Below are positions 36,514 to 45,158 of a stretch of 64,000 nucleotides of DNA, piece after piece; the stretch's first letter is position 1, and each line of letters begins with the position of its first letter. The position numbers were made by a program, and so were the translations under genes. A model generated the notes under the pieces. It searched no databases. It was given only the letters and a program-made list of their open reading frames with translations, and was not told where the DNA came from. Source of the stretch: Myxococcus flavus (GTDB taxonomy: Bacteria > Myxococcota > Myxococcia > Myxococcales > Myxococcaceae). The stretch lies in contig NZ_CP143624.1 of assembly GCF_050038885.1 (NCBI RefSeq), positions 7,502,001 to 7,566,000 of the forward strand, given 5' to 3'.

Positions 36514-37251
36514 ATGGATCAGACGATGGAGCGGGCGGGCAACTTCCTCCCTCGAGTGGATGACAACCCGGCGGGCGGCAACGCGGTGGATCGCCGGGTG
36601 GTGACGCTGACGGCGCCGGCGTCGGCGGCGGCCGAGCAGTACCGCAGCCTTTATTACAGGCTGGAGCGCATGCGGGACCTGCGGCCGATGAAGGTCGTGG
36701 CGCTCACCTCGGCGATGCCGGGCGAGGGCAAGACGGTGACGAGCGTCAACCTGGCGCTCGCCGCGGCCCGGGCGAACCCGGAGCGCCGCATCCTGCTGGT
36801 GGATGCGGACCTGCGCCGGGGGGGCGTGGCGGCCACGCTGGGCATGCGCAACAAGACGGGCCTGGCGGAGCTGCTGGCGGGGGAGTGCGAGGTGCGCGAC
36901 GTGGTGCGGCGGTTCAACTCCACGCGCCTGGCCCTCATCCCCGCGGGCGTCACGCCGGAGGACACCGCGCAGGTGCTGGCGAGCACGCGGATGAAGCAGT
37001 TCCTCAAGGCGGTGCGCGAGGGCTTCGACGAGGTCTACATCGACCTGCCGCCGACGCTGCCCTTCGCGGACGCGGCCATCCTCGGCCACCAGGTGGACGG
37101 CGTGCTGATGGTCATCCGCGCCAACGTCACCTCGGGCAAGGCGGTGCACCAGGCGGTCGAGACGCTGGGCGGCGCGCCCATCGTCGGCTGTGTGCTGAAT
37201 GGCGCGGAGATCCACTCGGCGCCGTACTTGAAGAACTACGAGAAGAGGTAG
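36514..37251 (+). CDS. exoD: Bacterial tyrosine kinase (BY-kinase; ExoD/BtkA-like)
   Basis: The 245-residue cytoplasmic kinase has Walker A (SAMPGEGKT near residues 69-77), Walker A' (RILLVDADLRRGG) and Walker B (EVYIDLPPT), the set defining BY-kinases. The C-terminus ends APYLKNYEKR, with only two tyrosines instead of the usual Tyr cluster. It pairs with the Wzz-type protein encoded just before, and phosphorylation cycles are expected to gate polymer synthesis. In M. xanthus the equivalent is BtkA (recalled). The ATG follows GGAGGACGGAG. Confidence 0.93.
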   Translation: MDQTMERAGNFLPRVDDNPAGGNAVDRRVVTLTAPASAAAEQYRSLYYRLERMRDLRPMKVVALTSAMPGEGKTVTSVNLALAAARANPERRILLVDADLRRGGVAATLGMRNKTGLAELLAGECEVRDVVRRFNSTRLALIPAGVTPEDTAQVLASTRMKQFLKAVREGFDEVYIDLPPTLPFADAAILGHQVDGVLMVIRANVTSGKAVHQAVETLGGAPIVGCVLNGAEIHSAPYLKNYEKR

Positions 37252-37261
37252 CGGCGTGAGT

Positions 37262-37301
37262 CTCCGGCTCCGCCTCCTGGTGACGGGGGGCGGAGTCGGA
37301 G
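37262..37301 (+). terminator. GC-rich hairpin between exoD and exoE
   Basis: CTCCG-G-CTCCGCC pairs with GGCGGAG-T-CGGAG: a 12-bp stem with one mismatch around a 14-base loop, in the 86-base gap. There is no U-tract. It may slow polymerase, be an mRNA processing site, or shield the upstream message. Confidence 0.5.
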
Positions 37302-37337
37302 GTGGCAGAGGGTCGGGCGGGTTGGTTGGAGGGGCAC

Positions 37338-38705
37338 GTGCTCCGCGTTTTTCACCACTATTTCTCTGCAAAGAAACTGACGTTCTTCCTCGCCGAGAGC
37401 TCGGCGATCGCACTGGCCTGCGTGATGGGCGCGGCGGCCTGCGCGGCACTCTTCGCGCCCGAGGGGACCCATACGCCCCTGACGGAGCTGTGGCCCACGC
37501 TGGTGGGGCTGGGCGCTGCTTTCGTCGTCACCTTCCAGTTCACGCTGTACCTGCTCGACCTGTACGACCTCCGCGTGGCCGCGGAGGACCGGGTGCGGGG
37601 CTACCGGTTCCTCAAGGCCGCGGGCGTCACCGCGATGGTGGCGGGCGGTGTCATGCTGGTGACGCCGCTGGTGATGCCGGTGCAGCTGCCGCCGGGTACC
37701 TTGCTGGGCGGGGCCATGGGCGCCCTGGCCGGCACGCTGATGGTGCGGGTGTCCATCCGCGCGCTGGTGGGGGCGCCTCACTCGGTGCTCATCGTCGGTG
37801 ATGGCCCCAAGGCCCGGGCGGTGGCCAGCGCCATCGAGGCGGGCGGGGAGGGCACCTACCGCATCGTGGGCCTGACGGACCCGCGCACCTCCGGCGAGCC
37901 GCTGGAGCAGACGGCCGCGCGGCTGAACGCGGCGTATGTCGTGCAGGCCGCGGACGACATGCGAGGCGCCAACTGGGTGGACGCGCTGCTGCGCTGCCGG
38001 CTCCAGGGGCGGCGCGTCTACGAAGCGACGGGCTTCTGCGAGCGCGTGCTGCGCCGGATTCCGGTGCAGTTCCTGCGGGCCAGTGACTTCGCCTTCGCGG
38101 ACGAGCTCACCGTGTCCCCGCTGCGCCGCCTGCTCAAGCGGGGGTTCGACATCGCGGTGGCATCACTCCTGCTTTTGCTGTCCGCGCCCTTCCTGCTGCT
38201 GGTCGCGGTGGCCATCAAGCTGGACTCGAAGGGGCCCATCTTCTACCGGCAGGAAAGGACCGGGCTGTTCGGGAGCACCTATCACCTGTGGAAGTTCCGC
38301 AGCATGCGCACGGACGCGGAGAAGGATGGCGCGGTCTGGGCGAAGGCGAACGATGACCGTGTCACGCGGGTGGGCCGCTTCATCCGCCGCACGCGCATCG
38401 ACGAGATTCCCCAGGTCTTCAACATCCTGACGGGAGACATGAGTTTCGTAGGGCCTCGCCCCGAGAGGCCAGTGTTCGTCGAGCAGTTGAAGCAGCAGAT
38501 TCCTTTCTACGGACTGCGGGAGGCGGTGAAGCCAGGCCTGACGGGGTGGGCGCAGATTCGCTACCCCTACGGTGCGTCGGTGGAGGATGCGCGCAACAAG
38601 CTGGAGTTCGACCTGTACTACGTGAAGAACGGTTCGCTGTTCCTGGATGTGGGCATCATCTTCCACACCGTGAGGCACGTACTGCTCGGTCGTGGGGCGC
38701 GGTAG
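37338..38705 (+). CDS. exoE: Polyprenyl glycosylphosphotransferase (priming enzyme; ExoE-like)
   Basis: The 455-residue protein has four hydrophobic segments in the first 150 residues, a Rossmann-like central domain (HSVLIVGDGPKARAVASAIE) and the C-terminal bacterial sugar transferase domain: a membrane helix (FDIAVASLLLLLSAPFLLLV), then IKLDSKGPIFYRQERTG and the catalytic SFVGPRPE and PGLTGWAQI motifs. It transfers a sugar-1-phosphate to undecaprenyl phosphate, starting repeat-unit assembly. GTG 37338 is the likely start, with TTGGAGGGG just upstream. Hairpins flank the gene on both sides. Confidence 0.94.
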   Translation: MLRVFHHYFSAKKLTFFLAESSAIALACVMGAAACAALFAPEGTHTPLTELWPTLVGLGAAFVVTFQFTLYLLDLYDLRVAAEDRVRGYRFLKAAGVTAMVAGGVMLVTPLVMPVQLPPGTLLGGAMGALAGTLMVRVSIRALVGAPHSVLIVGDGPKARAVASAIEAGGEGTYRIVGLTDPRTSGEPLEQTAARLNAAYVVQAADDMRGANWVDALLRCRLQGRRVYEATGFCERVLRRIPVQFLRASDFAFADELTVSPLRRLLKRGFDIAVASLLLLLSAPFLLLVAVAIKLDSKGPIFYRQERTGLFGSTYHLWKFRSMRTDAEKDGAVWAKANDDRVTRVGRFIRRTRIDEIPQVFNILTGDMSFVGPRPERPVFVEQLKQQIPFYGLREAVKPGLTGWAQIRYPYGASVEDARNKLEFDLYYVKNGSLFLDVGIIFHTVRHVLLGRGAR

Positions 38706-38717
38706 GGCAATCCACTT

Positions 38718-38769
38718 CCCCGGCCTCATGAGGGAGGCCGGGGTGGGTGGGCCCGCCTGGGGAGGCGGG
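38718..38769 (+). terminator. Two consecutive hairpins between exoE and exoF
   Basis: CCCCGGCCTC pairs with GAGGCCGGGG (38718-38743), and a second hairpin of CCCGCCT with AGGCGGG (38752-38769) follows eight bases later. Both are perfect. No U-tract is present. Together they fill most of the 78-base gap and could attenuate transcription into exoF. Confidence 0.55.
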
Positions 38770-38783
38770 TTGGGGCGTCGTGG

Positions 38784-39878
38784 ATGGGGGTTAGCGTCAT
38801 GGTGGGAATGGACATGGAAGCGCCGCTGCCCGCGGACTGGGCCGAGGCTCGGCGCAGGCTCGAGCTGGAGCGCCAGGGCAACGAGTTGCTCCAGGGGCAG
38901 GTGGACCGGCCGACGCGCATCGTCGCCATTGGCGGGGGGACGGGCCTGCCCATGGTGCTCCGGGGGCTGGCGCGGCGCGCGCTGCCCAAGGCGCGCGAGC
39001 CCGGCATCGACATCACTGCGGTGGTGGCCATGAGCGACGACGGAGGCAGCTCCGGTCGCCTGCGCAGGCTGCACGGCGCGCTGCCGCCGGGCGACATCCG
39101 CAACTGCCTGGTGGCGCTGGCGGGCGGGAAGAACGCGCTCAAGGACGTCTTCCAGTTCCGCTTCGGCGGCGCGCGCGGCCTCGCCGGCCACGCGGTGGGC
39201 AACCTGCTCATCGCCGCGCTCGCGGAGCTGAAGGGTGACTTCCTGGAGGCGGTGCGCATGTCCGGCGAGCTGCTCGGCGCCCGGGGCCAGGTGTTGCCGT
39301 CCACGCTGGCGTCGGTGCAGCTGGTGGCGCAGATGCATGACGACACGGAGGTGGTGGGGGAGCGCAACATCTGCCGCGCGCACGGCCGGGTGCGCCGCGT
39401 CACGCTGAGCCCGCGCTCACCGCCGCCCACCGAGGGCCTGCTGGAGGCCATCTACACCGCGGACCTCGTCGCCATTGGCCCGGGCTCGCTCTACTCGAGC
39501 GTGCTGCCCAACCTGCTGGTGGACGGCGTGGCCCAGGCGCTCAAGGAGACGCGGGCGCTCAAGGTCATGGTGGCCAACCTGATGACGCAGCCGGGCGAGA
39601 CGGACGGCATGTCCTGCCTGGACCATGTCCAGGCCGTCACCGACCACGTGGGGCCGGTGCTGGACGCGGTGCTCGTCAACGGCACGAAGCCCTCCGAGGA
39701 GTCCACCCAGCGCTATGCGCGGCGGGGCTCGTTCGTCGTCTCGGCCCACCCGAGGGACCTGATTGGCGCGGGCGTGGTGCCCGTCCAGGCGGACCTGCTC
39801 AAGGCAGGGTCGAGGATTCGACACGACAGCCGCAAGGTCGCTGCCTGCCTCCTGAAGATGGCCCGCAGTGGCTTGTAG
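38784..39878 (+). CDS. exoF: YvcK/CofD-like protein (ExoF-like)
   Basis: The 364-residue protein has the YvcK/CofD-like Rossmann core: IVAIGGGTGLPMVLRGL, AMSDDGGSSGRLRR, ALPPGDIRNCLVAL, a GHAVGNLLIAAL segment and DLVAIGPGSLYSSVLPNLLV. YvcK (GlmR) binds UDP-GlcNAc and controls carbon flow to cell-wall precursors; CofD is a lactyl-phosphate transferase in F420 synthesis. The motifs fit YvcK better. Inside an exo cluster it may control or supply amino-sugar precursors. Four in-frame ATGs (38784, 38799, 38808, 38814) are candidate starts and none has a decisive ribosome site. Confidence 0.87.
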   Translation: MGVSVMVGMDMEAPLPADWAEARRRLELERQGNELLQGQVDRPTRIVAIGGGTGLPMVLRGLARRALPKAREPGIDITAVVAMSDDGGSSGRLRRLHGALPPGDIRNCLVALAGGKNALKDVFQFRFGGARGLAGHAVGNLLIAALAELKGDFLEAVRMSGELLGARGQVLPSTLASVQLVAQMHDDTEVVGERNICRAHGRVRRVTLSPRSPPPTEGLLEAIYTADLVAIGPGSLYSSVLPNLLVDGVAQALKETRALKVMVANLMTQPGETDGMSCLDHVQAVTDHVGPVLDAVLVNGTKPSEESTQRYARRGSFVVSAHPRDLIGAGVVPVQADLLKAGSRIRHDSRKVAACLLKMARSGL

Positions 39879-39917
39879 CCGCGAACCTTCATCACCACCT
39901 TGGGCGCCCTACACCTC

Positions 39918-41036
39918 ATGGAAGCAAGACACCTCTCTGCCTCGCCGCGCGTCGTGGAAGTGACGGGACGCGCGGCCTTCATGGCCCTGGAGTCCGAGTG
40001 GAACGCGCTCGTGGAGGCCACCTCCAACGAGCTGTTCTACCGGCACGAGCTCCTCCGCATCTGGCTGGACAACTTCGTCCCCGGCGTGAGCCCGCGCGTG
40101 CTGACGCTGCGGGACGCGGATGGGACCCTGAGCGCCGCGCTCCCGCTGTGGGAGGAGCGCACCACCTTGGTGGGCGTGCCGGTGCGGCAGCTGTCCGCGG
40201 CGGCCAACGCCCACTCCTGCCGGTTCGACCTGCTGGCGAAGGCGCCGGACGTCGCGGCGGCGGCCTTCATGTCGCACCTGCGCGCGCAGGGCGGCTGGGA
40301 TGTCCTTCGCCTCACGGATGTCCCGGACGGCGGCGCGGCCTGGCGGCTGCATGCCGTGGCGCGCGAGGCGGGCATGGCCGTGGGGGAGTGGGAGTCGCTG
40401 CGCTCGCCCTACGTCCCGCTGCCCGCCACGCGGGAGGCCTTCCAGAAGCGCTTGCAGTCCAAGTTCAAGGCCAACTGCCGCCGCCGGCGCCGGAAGCTGG
40501 AGGAGAAGGGGCGGGTGACCTTCGAGCGGGTGGACGGCGGGCTCGGGCTGGAGGGCGCGCTGGAGGAGGGCTTCGAGCTGGAGCAGAGCGGCTGGAAGGG
40601 CGCCCGCGGCACCGCCATGGCGCAGGATGCGCGCACGCGCGGCTTCTACACGGAGCTGGCGCGGGACGCGGCCTACCGTCAACGGCTGGCGCTGTACTTC
40701 CTGCGCCTGGATGGGCGGCCGGTGGCCTTCCAGTACGGCCTGGAGTACGGCGGGCGCTACTTCCTGCTGAAGCCCGGCTACGACGAAGGCCTGCGTGAGT
40801 GCAGCCCGGGACAGCTCCTGGTGGACGAGGTCATCGGGCGCAGCATCGACCGGCGGCTGCACGAGTTCGACTTCCTGGGGCCGGACATGGTGTGGAAGCG
40901 CGACTGGACGAACGAGGTCCGGCGCCACACCTGGCTCTACGTGTTCAATGACTCTCCCTTCGGCCGGGCGCTTTGTGCGGCCAAGTTCCGGTGGGGGCCC
41001 GCGGTGAAAGAGGTGGTGTCGCGATGGAGACGATGA
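39918..41036 (+). CDS. exoG: FemAB/BioF2-type GNAT acyltransferase (ExoG-like)
   Basis: This protein of about 372 residues belongs to the double-GNAT Acetyltransf_6 (BioF2-like/FemAB) group. An N-terminal half with SNELFYRHELLRIWLDNF is followed by a basic KFKANCRRRRRKLEEKG stretch and a C-terminal GNAT core (LYFLRLDGRPVAFQYGLEYGGRYFLLKPGYDEGLRECSPGQLL). Such proteins transfer an acyl or aminoacyl group, often to sugar amines in exopolysaccharide. It is paralogous in plan to the last gene of the cluster and overlaps the aminotransferase gene by 13 bases. A TTG at 39900 is an alternative start. Confidence 0.87.
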   Translation: MEARHLSASPRVVEVTGRAAFMALESEWNALVEATSNELFYRHELLRIWLDNFVPGVSPRVLTLRDADGTLSAALPLWEERTTLVGVPVRQLSAAANAHSCRFDLLAKAPDVAAAAFMSHLRAQGGWDVLRLTDVPDGGAAWRLHAVAREAGMAVGEWESLRSPYVPLPATREAFQKRLQSKFKANCRRRRRKLEEKGRVTFERVDGGLGLEGALEEGFELEQSGWKGARGTAMAQDARTRGFYTELARDAAYRQRLALYFLRLDGRPVAFQYGLEYGGRYFLLKPGYDEGLRECSPGQLLVDEVIGRSIDRRLHEFDFLGPDMVWKRDWTNEVRRHTWLYVFNDSPFGRALCAAKFRWGPAVKEVVSRWRR

Positions 41037-42202
41037 AGCACTCTGGCCGGCTGTTCGTTCCGTCCCTGCCCACGCTGTGGCCGCACATGTTGCTGTCACG
41101 GCCGAAGCCGGGCGCGCTGCCGCCATTCTCCTCGCCCAACGTCCGCTACTTCTACTTCGCCCGCAACGCCATCTGGCTCACGGTGAAGATGCTGGGGCTG
41201 GACTCGGGCGAGGTGTTGATGCCGGCGTACCACCACGGCGTGGAGGTGGAGGCCCTGGTGGATGCGGGCGCCACGCCGCGCTTCTACCGGGTGGGCAGCC
41301 GCTGGGACGTGGACCTGGACGACGTGGCCCGGCGCATCGGCCCGAAGACGCGGGCGCTCTACCTCACGCACTATGCGGGCTTCCCGGGCCCGGTCGCGGA
41401 GATGCGCAAGCTGGCGGACCAGCACGGCCTCATCCTCATCGAGGACTGCGCGCTGTCGCTCCTGTCGTCCGACGGCGCGGTGCCCCTGGGGACGACGGGG
41501 GACGTGGGCATTTTCTGTCTCTACAAGACGCTGCCGGTTCCCAATGGGGGCGCCTTGGTCGTCAACGGTCCGCGCCAGTACAGCCTGCCCGAGCCGCCCG
41601 CGCCGCCGGCCACGTCCACGTTCAGCCACACGGTGTCCGCGCTGCTGCAGAACCTGGAGCTGCGCGGCGGCCTGGCGGGCCGGGCGCTGCGCAGCGCCGT
41701 GCGCGCGGTGGGGCATGGCACCGTGAAGGCGGCCAGCATCGAGCGCGTGGCCACGGGTACGCAACACTTCGACCGGCGGCACGTGGACCTGGGCATGAGC
41801 CCGCTGACGAAGCGCATCGCCCTGGCGCAGGACCTGGAGGCCATCGTCGAGCAGCGGCGCCGCAACTACTTCTTCCTGCTGGGCCGGCTGCGCGAGGTGT
41901 CGCCGCCGCTGTTCAACCAGCTCCCGCCCGGGGCCTGCCCGCTGTTCTACCCGCTGGTGGTGCAGGACAAGGCGGAGGTGCTGGCGCGGCTGCGGGCACA
42001 GGGCATCGACGCCATCGACTTCTGGAAGCGCTTCCACCCGGCCTGTGACGCGTCGGCCTTCCCGGAGGTGGCGCAGCTGCGTCGCTCCATCGTGGAGATT
42101 CCGTGCCACCAGGACCTGACGCCCGAGGTCATGGCGGACGTGGCGCAGGCGGTGCGCGAGGCCGTGAAGGCGGACCATCGAACGAAGAAGCGCGTGGGCT
42201 GA
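41024..42202 (+). CDS. exoH: DegT/StrS-type PLP aminotransferase (ExoH-like)
   Basis: The 392-residue protein has the DegT/DnrJ/EryC1 aminotransferase fold: VLMPAYHHGVEVEALVDAGA, LYLTHYAGFPGP, LILIEDCALSLLSSDG and the PLP-lysine segment FCLYKTLPVPNGGALVV. Members aminate keto-sugars or act as related sugar-modifying enzymes. It lies between the two acyltransferases, so amination followed by N-acylation of a sugar is a natural reading. The ATG at 41024 lies inside the end of exoG, so the two are translationally coupled. Confidence 0.9.
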   Translation: METMKHSGRLFVPSLPTLWPHMLLSRPKPGALPPFSSPNVRYFYFARNAIWLTVKMLGLDSGEVLMPAYHHGVEVEALVDAGATPRFYRVGSRWDVDLDDVARRIGPKTRALYLTHYAGFPGPVAEMRKLADQHGLILIEDCALSLLSSDGAVPLGTTGDVGIFCLYKTLPVPNGGALVVNGPRQYSLPEPPAPPATSTFSHTVSALLQNLELRGGLAGRALRSAVRAVGHGTVKAASIERVATGTQHFDRRHVDLGMSPLTKRIALAQDLEAIVEQRRRNYFFLLGRLREVSPPLFNQLPPGACPLFYPLVVQDKAEVLARLRAQGIDAIDFWKRFHPACDASAFPEVAQLRRSIVEIPCHQDLTPEVMADVAQAVREAVKADHRTKKRVG

Positions 42203-42221
42203 GGTTCATCCAAGGGACAGG

Positions 42222-42241
42222 GGAGGGGCTGCCGCCCCTCC
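42222..42241 (+). terminator. Hairpin between exoH and exoI
   Basis: GGAGGGGC pairs perfectly with GCCCCTCC around a TGCC loop, ending just before the GGGAGG ribosome site of exoI. It resembles the hairpins at the exoD-exoE and exoE-exoF gaps and has no U-tract. Confidence 0.45.
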
Positions 42242-42254
42242 GGGAGGACGGGCG

Positions 42255-43457
42255 TTGATTCGGGAGGACGAGCTGTCGCAGGGACCGCGGGCCTCGCACC
42301 TGCTGGAGGTGGGCGCCGTGGGCAGCCTCTCCACGCTGGCGAGGATGCGGGAGGAGTGGGACGCGCTGCTGGATGCGAGCGACGCGGGCCCCTTCAACGC
42401 GTGGGAGTGGCTGTATCCGTGGTGCCGGCGGATTGCCGCCGCCCGGCGGCCGCTGGTGCTGACGGCACGCGACAGGACGGGCGCGCTGGTGGGGCTGATG
42501 CCGCTGGGGGTCGAGTACCTGGGCGTCACCGGCGTACCGGTGCGGCGGCTGAGCTTCCTGGGCGAGACGCACGTGGGCAGCGACTACCTGGACATCGTGG
42601 CGCGCAGGGGCCGCGAGCGCGAGGTGGCCGGCGTCTTCGCGCGGATGTTGCACGCGCTTCGCGACGAGTGGGACGTGCTGGATTTGTCGGACCTGCGCGA
42701 GGGCTCGCCCACGGTGGACGTGCTCCGGGAGACCTTCGCGGCGCAGGACGTGCGCGTGACGCCGCGCTACGTGTGCCCCTACGACACGCTGTCGCCGGGG
42801 GAGCCCTTCGAGGCGTTCCTCAAGCGCACGGGGCGCCGGGACAACTTCCTGCGGCGGCGCAAGTGGCTGGAGAAGCAGGAGGGCTACCGAATCGAGCGCA
42901 CGGATGCGCCGGGCGAGCTGGCGGCGCCGCTGACGGACTTCTTCCGCCTGCACTCGGCGCGGTGGGCCGCGGACGGGGGCTCGCAGGGCATCAAGGGCAC
43001 GGGGGTGGAGGCCTTCCACCGGGATGCCACGCAGTTCCTCGCGGAGCGGGGCCGGCTGCGCATGTACACGATGAAGGTGGGCGGGCGGGCCGTGGCGTCG
43101 GTGTACGGCATCCTCCACCGGAACAGCTTCGTGTACTTCCAGTCCGGCTATGACCCGGCGTGGCGCAATCGCAGCGTGGGCCTGGTGCTGGTGGGGGAGA
43201 CGTTCCGCGACGCCATCGACGCGGGCCTGACCGAGTACGACTTCCTCCGGGGAACGGAGACGTACAAGTCGGACTGGGTGTCGAAGCAGCGGCGGACGGT
43301 GTCCGTGCGCGTCCACGCGGGCACCTGGGAGGGGCGCTGGTTCTCCCAGTCCGAGGCCCTGGCGCGTGGGCTGCGCGACTGCGCCAAGGCGGTGATGCCG
43401 GACACGCTGGTGGAGAAGGTGCGGCGCCTGCGCCGCCGCCGGGCCGCGGTGCCCTGA
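42255..43457 (+). CDS. exoI: FemAB/BioF2-type GNAT acyltransferase (ExoI-like)
   Basis: The 400-residue protein has the same plan as ExoG: GPFNAWEWLYPWCRRIA in the first half, a basic linker RDNFLRRRKWLEKQEG, then a second GNAT core with VASVYGILHRNSFVYFQSGY and NRSVGLVLVGETFRDAI. It is predicted to acylate an amino-sugar of the spore-coat glycan or its lipid-linked unit. The start is a TTG at 42255, supported by GGGAGG at correct spacing; no ATG fits better. It is the last gene of the cluster and is followed by a strong hairpin. Confidence 0.87.
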   Translation: MIREDELSQGPRASHLLEVGAVGSLSTLARMREEWDALLDASDAGPFNAWEWLYPWCRRIAAARRPLVLTARDRTGALVGLMPLGVEYLGVTGVPVRRLSFLGETHVGSDYLDIVARRGREREVAGVFARMLHALRDEWDVLDLSDLREGSPTVDVLRETFAAQDVRVTPRYVCPYDTLSPGEPFEAFLKRTGRRDNFLRRRKWLEKQEGYRIERTDAPGELAAPLTDFFRLHSARWAADGGSQGIKGTGVEAFHRDATQFLAERGRLRMYTMKVGGRAVASVYGILHRNSFVYFQSGYDPAWRNRSVGLVLVGETFRDAIDAGLTEYDFLRGTETYKSDWVSKQRRTVSVRVHAGTWEGRWFSQSEALARGLRDCAKAVMPDTLVEKVRRLRRRRAAVP

Positions 43458-43482
43458 GCGGCGGCGGGGCCACGATACGAGC

Positions 43483-43520
43483 GCGGCGTCGACTCCGGCG
43501 GTGGGCCGGAGTGACGCCGC
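43483..43520. terminator. Long hairpin between exoI and the ccmI-like gene
   Basis: GCGGCGTC-G-ACTCCGGC pairs with GCCGGAGT-GACGCCGC around a GGTGG loop: a 16-bp stem with one bulged G. It lies midway between the convergent stop codons. There is no U-tract, but stem length and position argue for a bidirectional terminator. Confidence 0.7.
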
Positions 43521-43550
43521 GAGGCTGCGTCGGACGCCGCTGACCGCCCG

Positions 43551-44525
43551 TCAGGGCACGCCGGCAGCGACCTCGGAGCGGAGCTGGGCGATGGCGGGCC
43601 CGAGCTGCGGGGGCTGCATGTTGCGCGGCACCTCGACGGAGAAGCGCTCGAAGTGGGCCAGCGCCGTGGCCTTGTCGCCGCGCCGCAGGGCGAGGCTGCC
43701 CAGGAAGATGAGCGCCTCCTGCGCGTCCGGCCAGGTGTCCACCAGCTCCGTCAGCTCGGCCTCGGCGCCGGGCATGTCGCCCTGGGTGGCGCGCAGCACG
43801 CCGCGGTGCACCTTGAGCTCGACGTTGAACGGGTCCGCCGCCAGGCCCTTCGCGGTGACCTTCGCGGCCTCGTCGAATTGCTGCCGGCGGATGAGCTCGT
43901 GGCTCAGCAAGGCGGCGGCCTCCACGTCACCGGCGTTGGCATCCAGCCGCGCGCGGGCCTGCTGCATCTCAGGGCTGTCCGGCATCTGCCCGTCCATGCC
44001 CGCGCCCTGCTGCTGCTGCTGCGCGGTGGCGCCGCCCGGCGGCGTGCGGCCGGTGGCCTCCATGCCTTCGGTGCGCGTCTGCTGCTCGGAGACGAGCAGG
44101 TAGCCGAGGCCGCCGAAGAACAGGACGATGCCCGCGCCCCAGACCGCACCCACGAGCTGTGGATTGCGCGATGCCCAGCCGGTGGGGGCCGGTGCCTGGG
44201 GCCGGGGGCGCGAGCCCTGACCGGAGGCCTTGCGCTGGAGGTGCTCGTCCTTGGCGCGCAGGGCCGCGGCGGCCTCGCGCTCCAGGCGGGCCTTCTCGGC
44301 GGCGTACTGCTCAGGGCTCTGGTTGTGCTTCTCCGCTTCGAGCGCCCGGAGCTGGTCGATGAGCGACTGCGCGCGCTGCGTCAGGTCATCGAGCACGCCG
44401 TCGCGGGGCTCGTCCGAGACGAGCGCGCCCTTGCGGCGCTGGAAGAGAAGCCAGCCCGCCGCCAGCACGAAGGTGGCGGCGAGAACGATGATTCCGGGCA
44501 ACCAGTTGGTCGTCTGCGGCTGCAT
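43551..44525 (-). CDS. CcmI-like (NrfG/CycH) TPR protein of cytochrome c maturation
   Basis: The 324-residue protein has an N-terminal membrane segment (GIIVLAATFVLAAGWLLF), a cytoplasmic coiled coil (LIDQLRALEAEKHNQ), a second membrane segment (LVGAVWGAGIVLFFGGLGYLLV), a Gln-rich linker and C-terminal TPRs. This is the CcmI/CycH layout, in which the TPRs bind apocytochrome c and present it to the heme ligation complex. It lies 12 bases downstream of the ccmH gene. The ATG at 44525 is supported by the membrane segment that follows. Confidence 0.85.
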   Translation of the reverse strand: MQPQTTNWLPGIIVLAATFVLAAGWLLFQRRKGALVSDEPRDGVLDDLTQRAQSLIDQLRALEAEKHNQSPEQYAAEKARLEREAAAALRAKDEHLQRKASGQGSRPRPQAPAPTGWASRNPQLVGAVWGAGIVLFFGGLGYLLVSEQQTRTEGMEATGRTPPGGATAQQQQQGAGMDGQMPDSPEMQQARARLDANAGDVEAAALLSHELIRRQQFDEAAKVTAKGLAADPFNVELKVHRGVLRATQGDMPGAEAELTELVDTWPDAQEALIFLGSLALRRGDKATALAHFERFSVEVPRNMQPPQLGPAIAQLRSEVAAGVP

Positions 44526-44537
44526 GGCCTGGCGCTC

Positions 44538-45059
44538 CTAGCGCTCGAGCTCCCGGCGCACGGCCTGGAGGTACGGGTCCTCTTCATCCGCCGGAGGCGT
44601 TCCGGCGGGCGCGGCCGGGGCCGCGGGTTTCGACTCTTCAGAAGGCGTGGGGGGCGTCTCCGCCGTGCCCGGGCCCCGCTGGAGCTGGCGCCAGATGACG
44701 AAGGCGCCCCCGACGACGAGCGCCACCGGCCCCAGCCACACGAACCAGTTGAAGCCCTCCGCGCGGGGGGACAGCAGCACCCACTCGCCGTAGCGAGCGA
44801 CGAAGTACTCGACGATTTCCGAGTCGCTCTTCCCCTCGGCGACCTGCGCGCGAATCATGTCCAGCTGGGCGCGGGCCATGGAGGACGGGCTGTCCGCGAC
44901 GGAGAGGCCCTGGCAGACGGCGCAGCGCAGCTGCTTGCCCAGGGACTGGACTCGCGCCTCCAGCTCCGGCGCGAGCGGGTCGCTTCCCGCTTCTTGCGGC
45001 GCGAACTGGCCGGTGACGAGGGTGAAGGCGAGGGACAGGGACAGGAGGGCAGCGGTCAT
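44538..45059 (-). CDS. ccmH: Cytochrome c maturation protein CcmH
   Basis: The 173-residue protein has an N-terminal signal segment (ALLSLSLAFTLVTG), the defining LRCAVCQGLSVADS thioredox motif with its CxxC pair, and a membrane anchor (FVWLGPVALVVGGAFVIW) followed by a Pro/Ala-rich cytoplasmic tail. CcmH reduces apocytochrome cysteines before heme attachment. It is followed by a CcmI-like gene. The rest of the ccm system (ccmA-G) is not in the window, so this is a split locus. Confidence 0.92.
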   Translation of the reverse strand: MTAALLSLSLAFTLVTGQFAPQEAGSDPLAPELEARVQSLGKQLRCAVCQGLSVADSPSSMARAQLDMIRAQVAEGKSDSEIVEYFVARYGEWVLLSPRAEGFNWFVWLGPVALVVGGAFVIWRQLQRGPGTAETPPTPSEESKPAAPAAPAGTPPADEEDPYLQAVRRELER

Positions 45060-45158
45060 CGGAAGCTCCGGCGAGCCGTCCCTACCTAGCGCCCCAGGCC
45101 TTTATTGGACAGTGAAACCTGAGCGGCGGGCCCTCGGCCTGCCGCCCAGCCTGCATGC

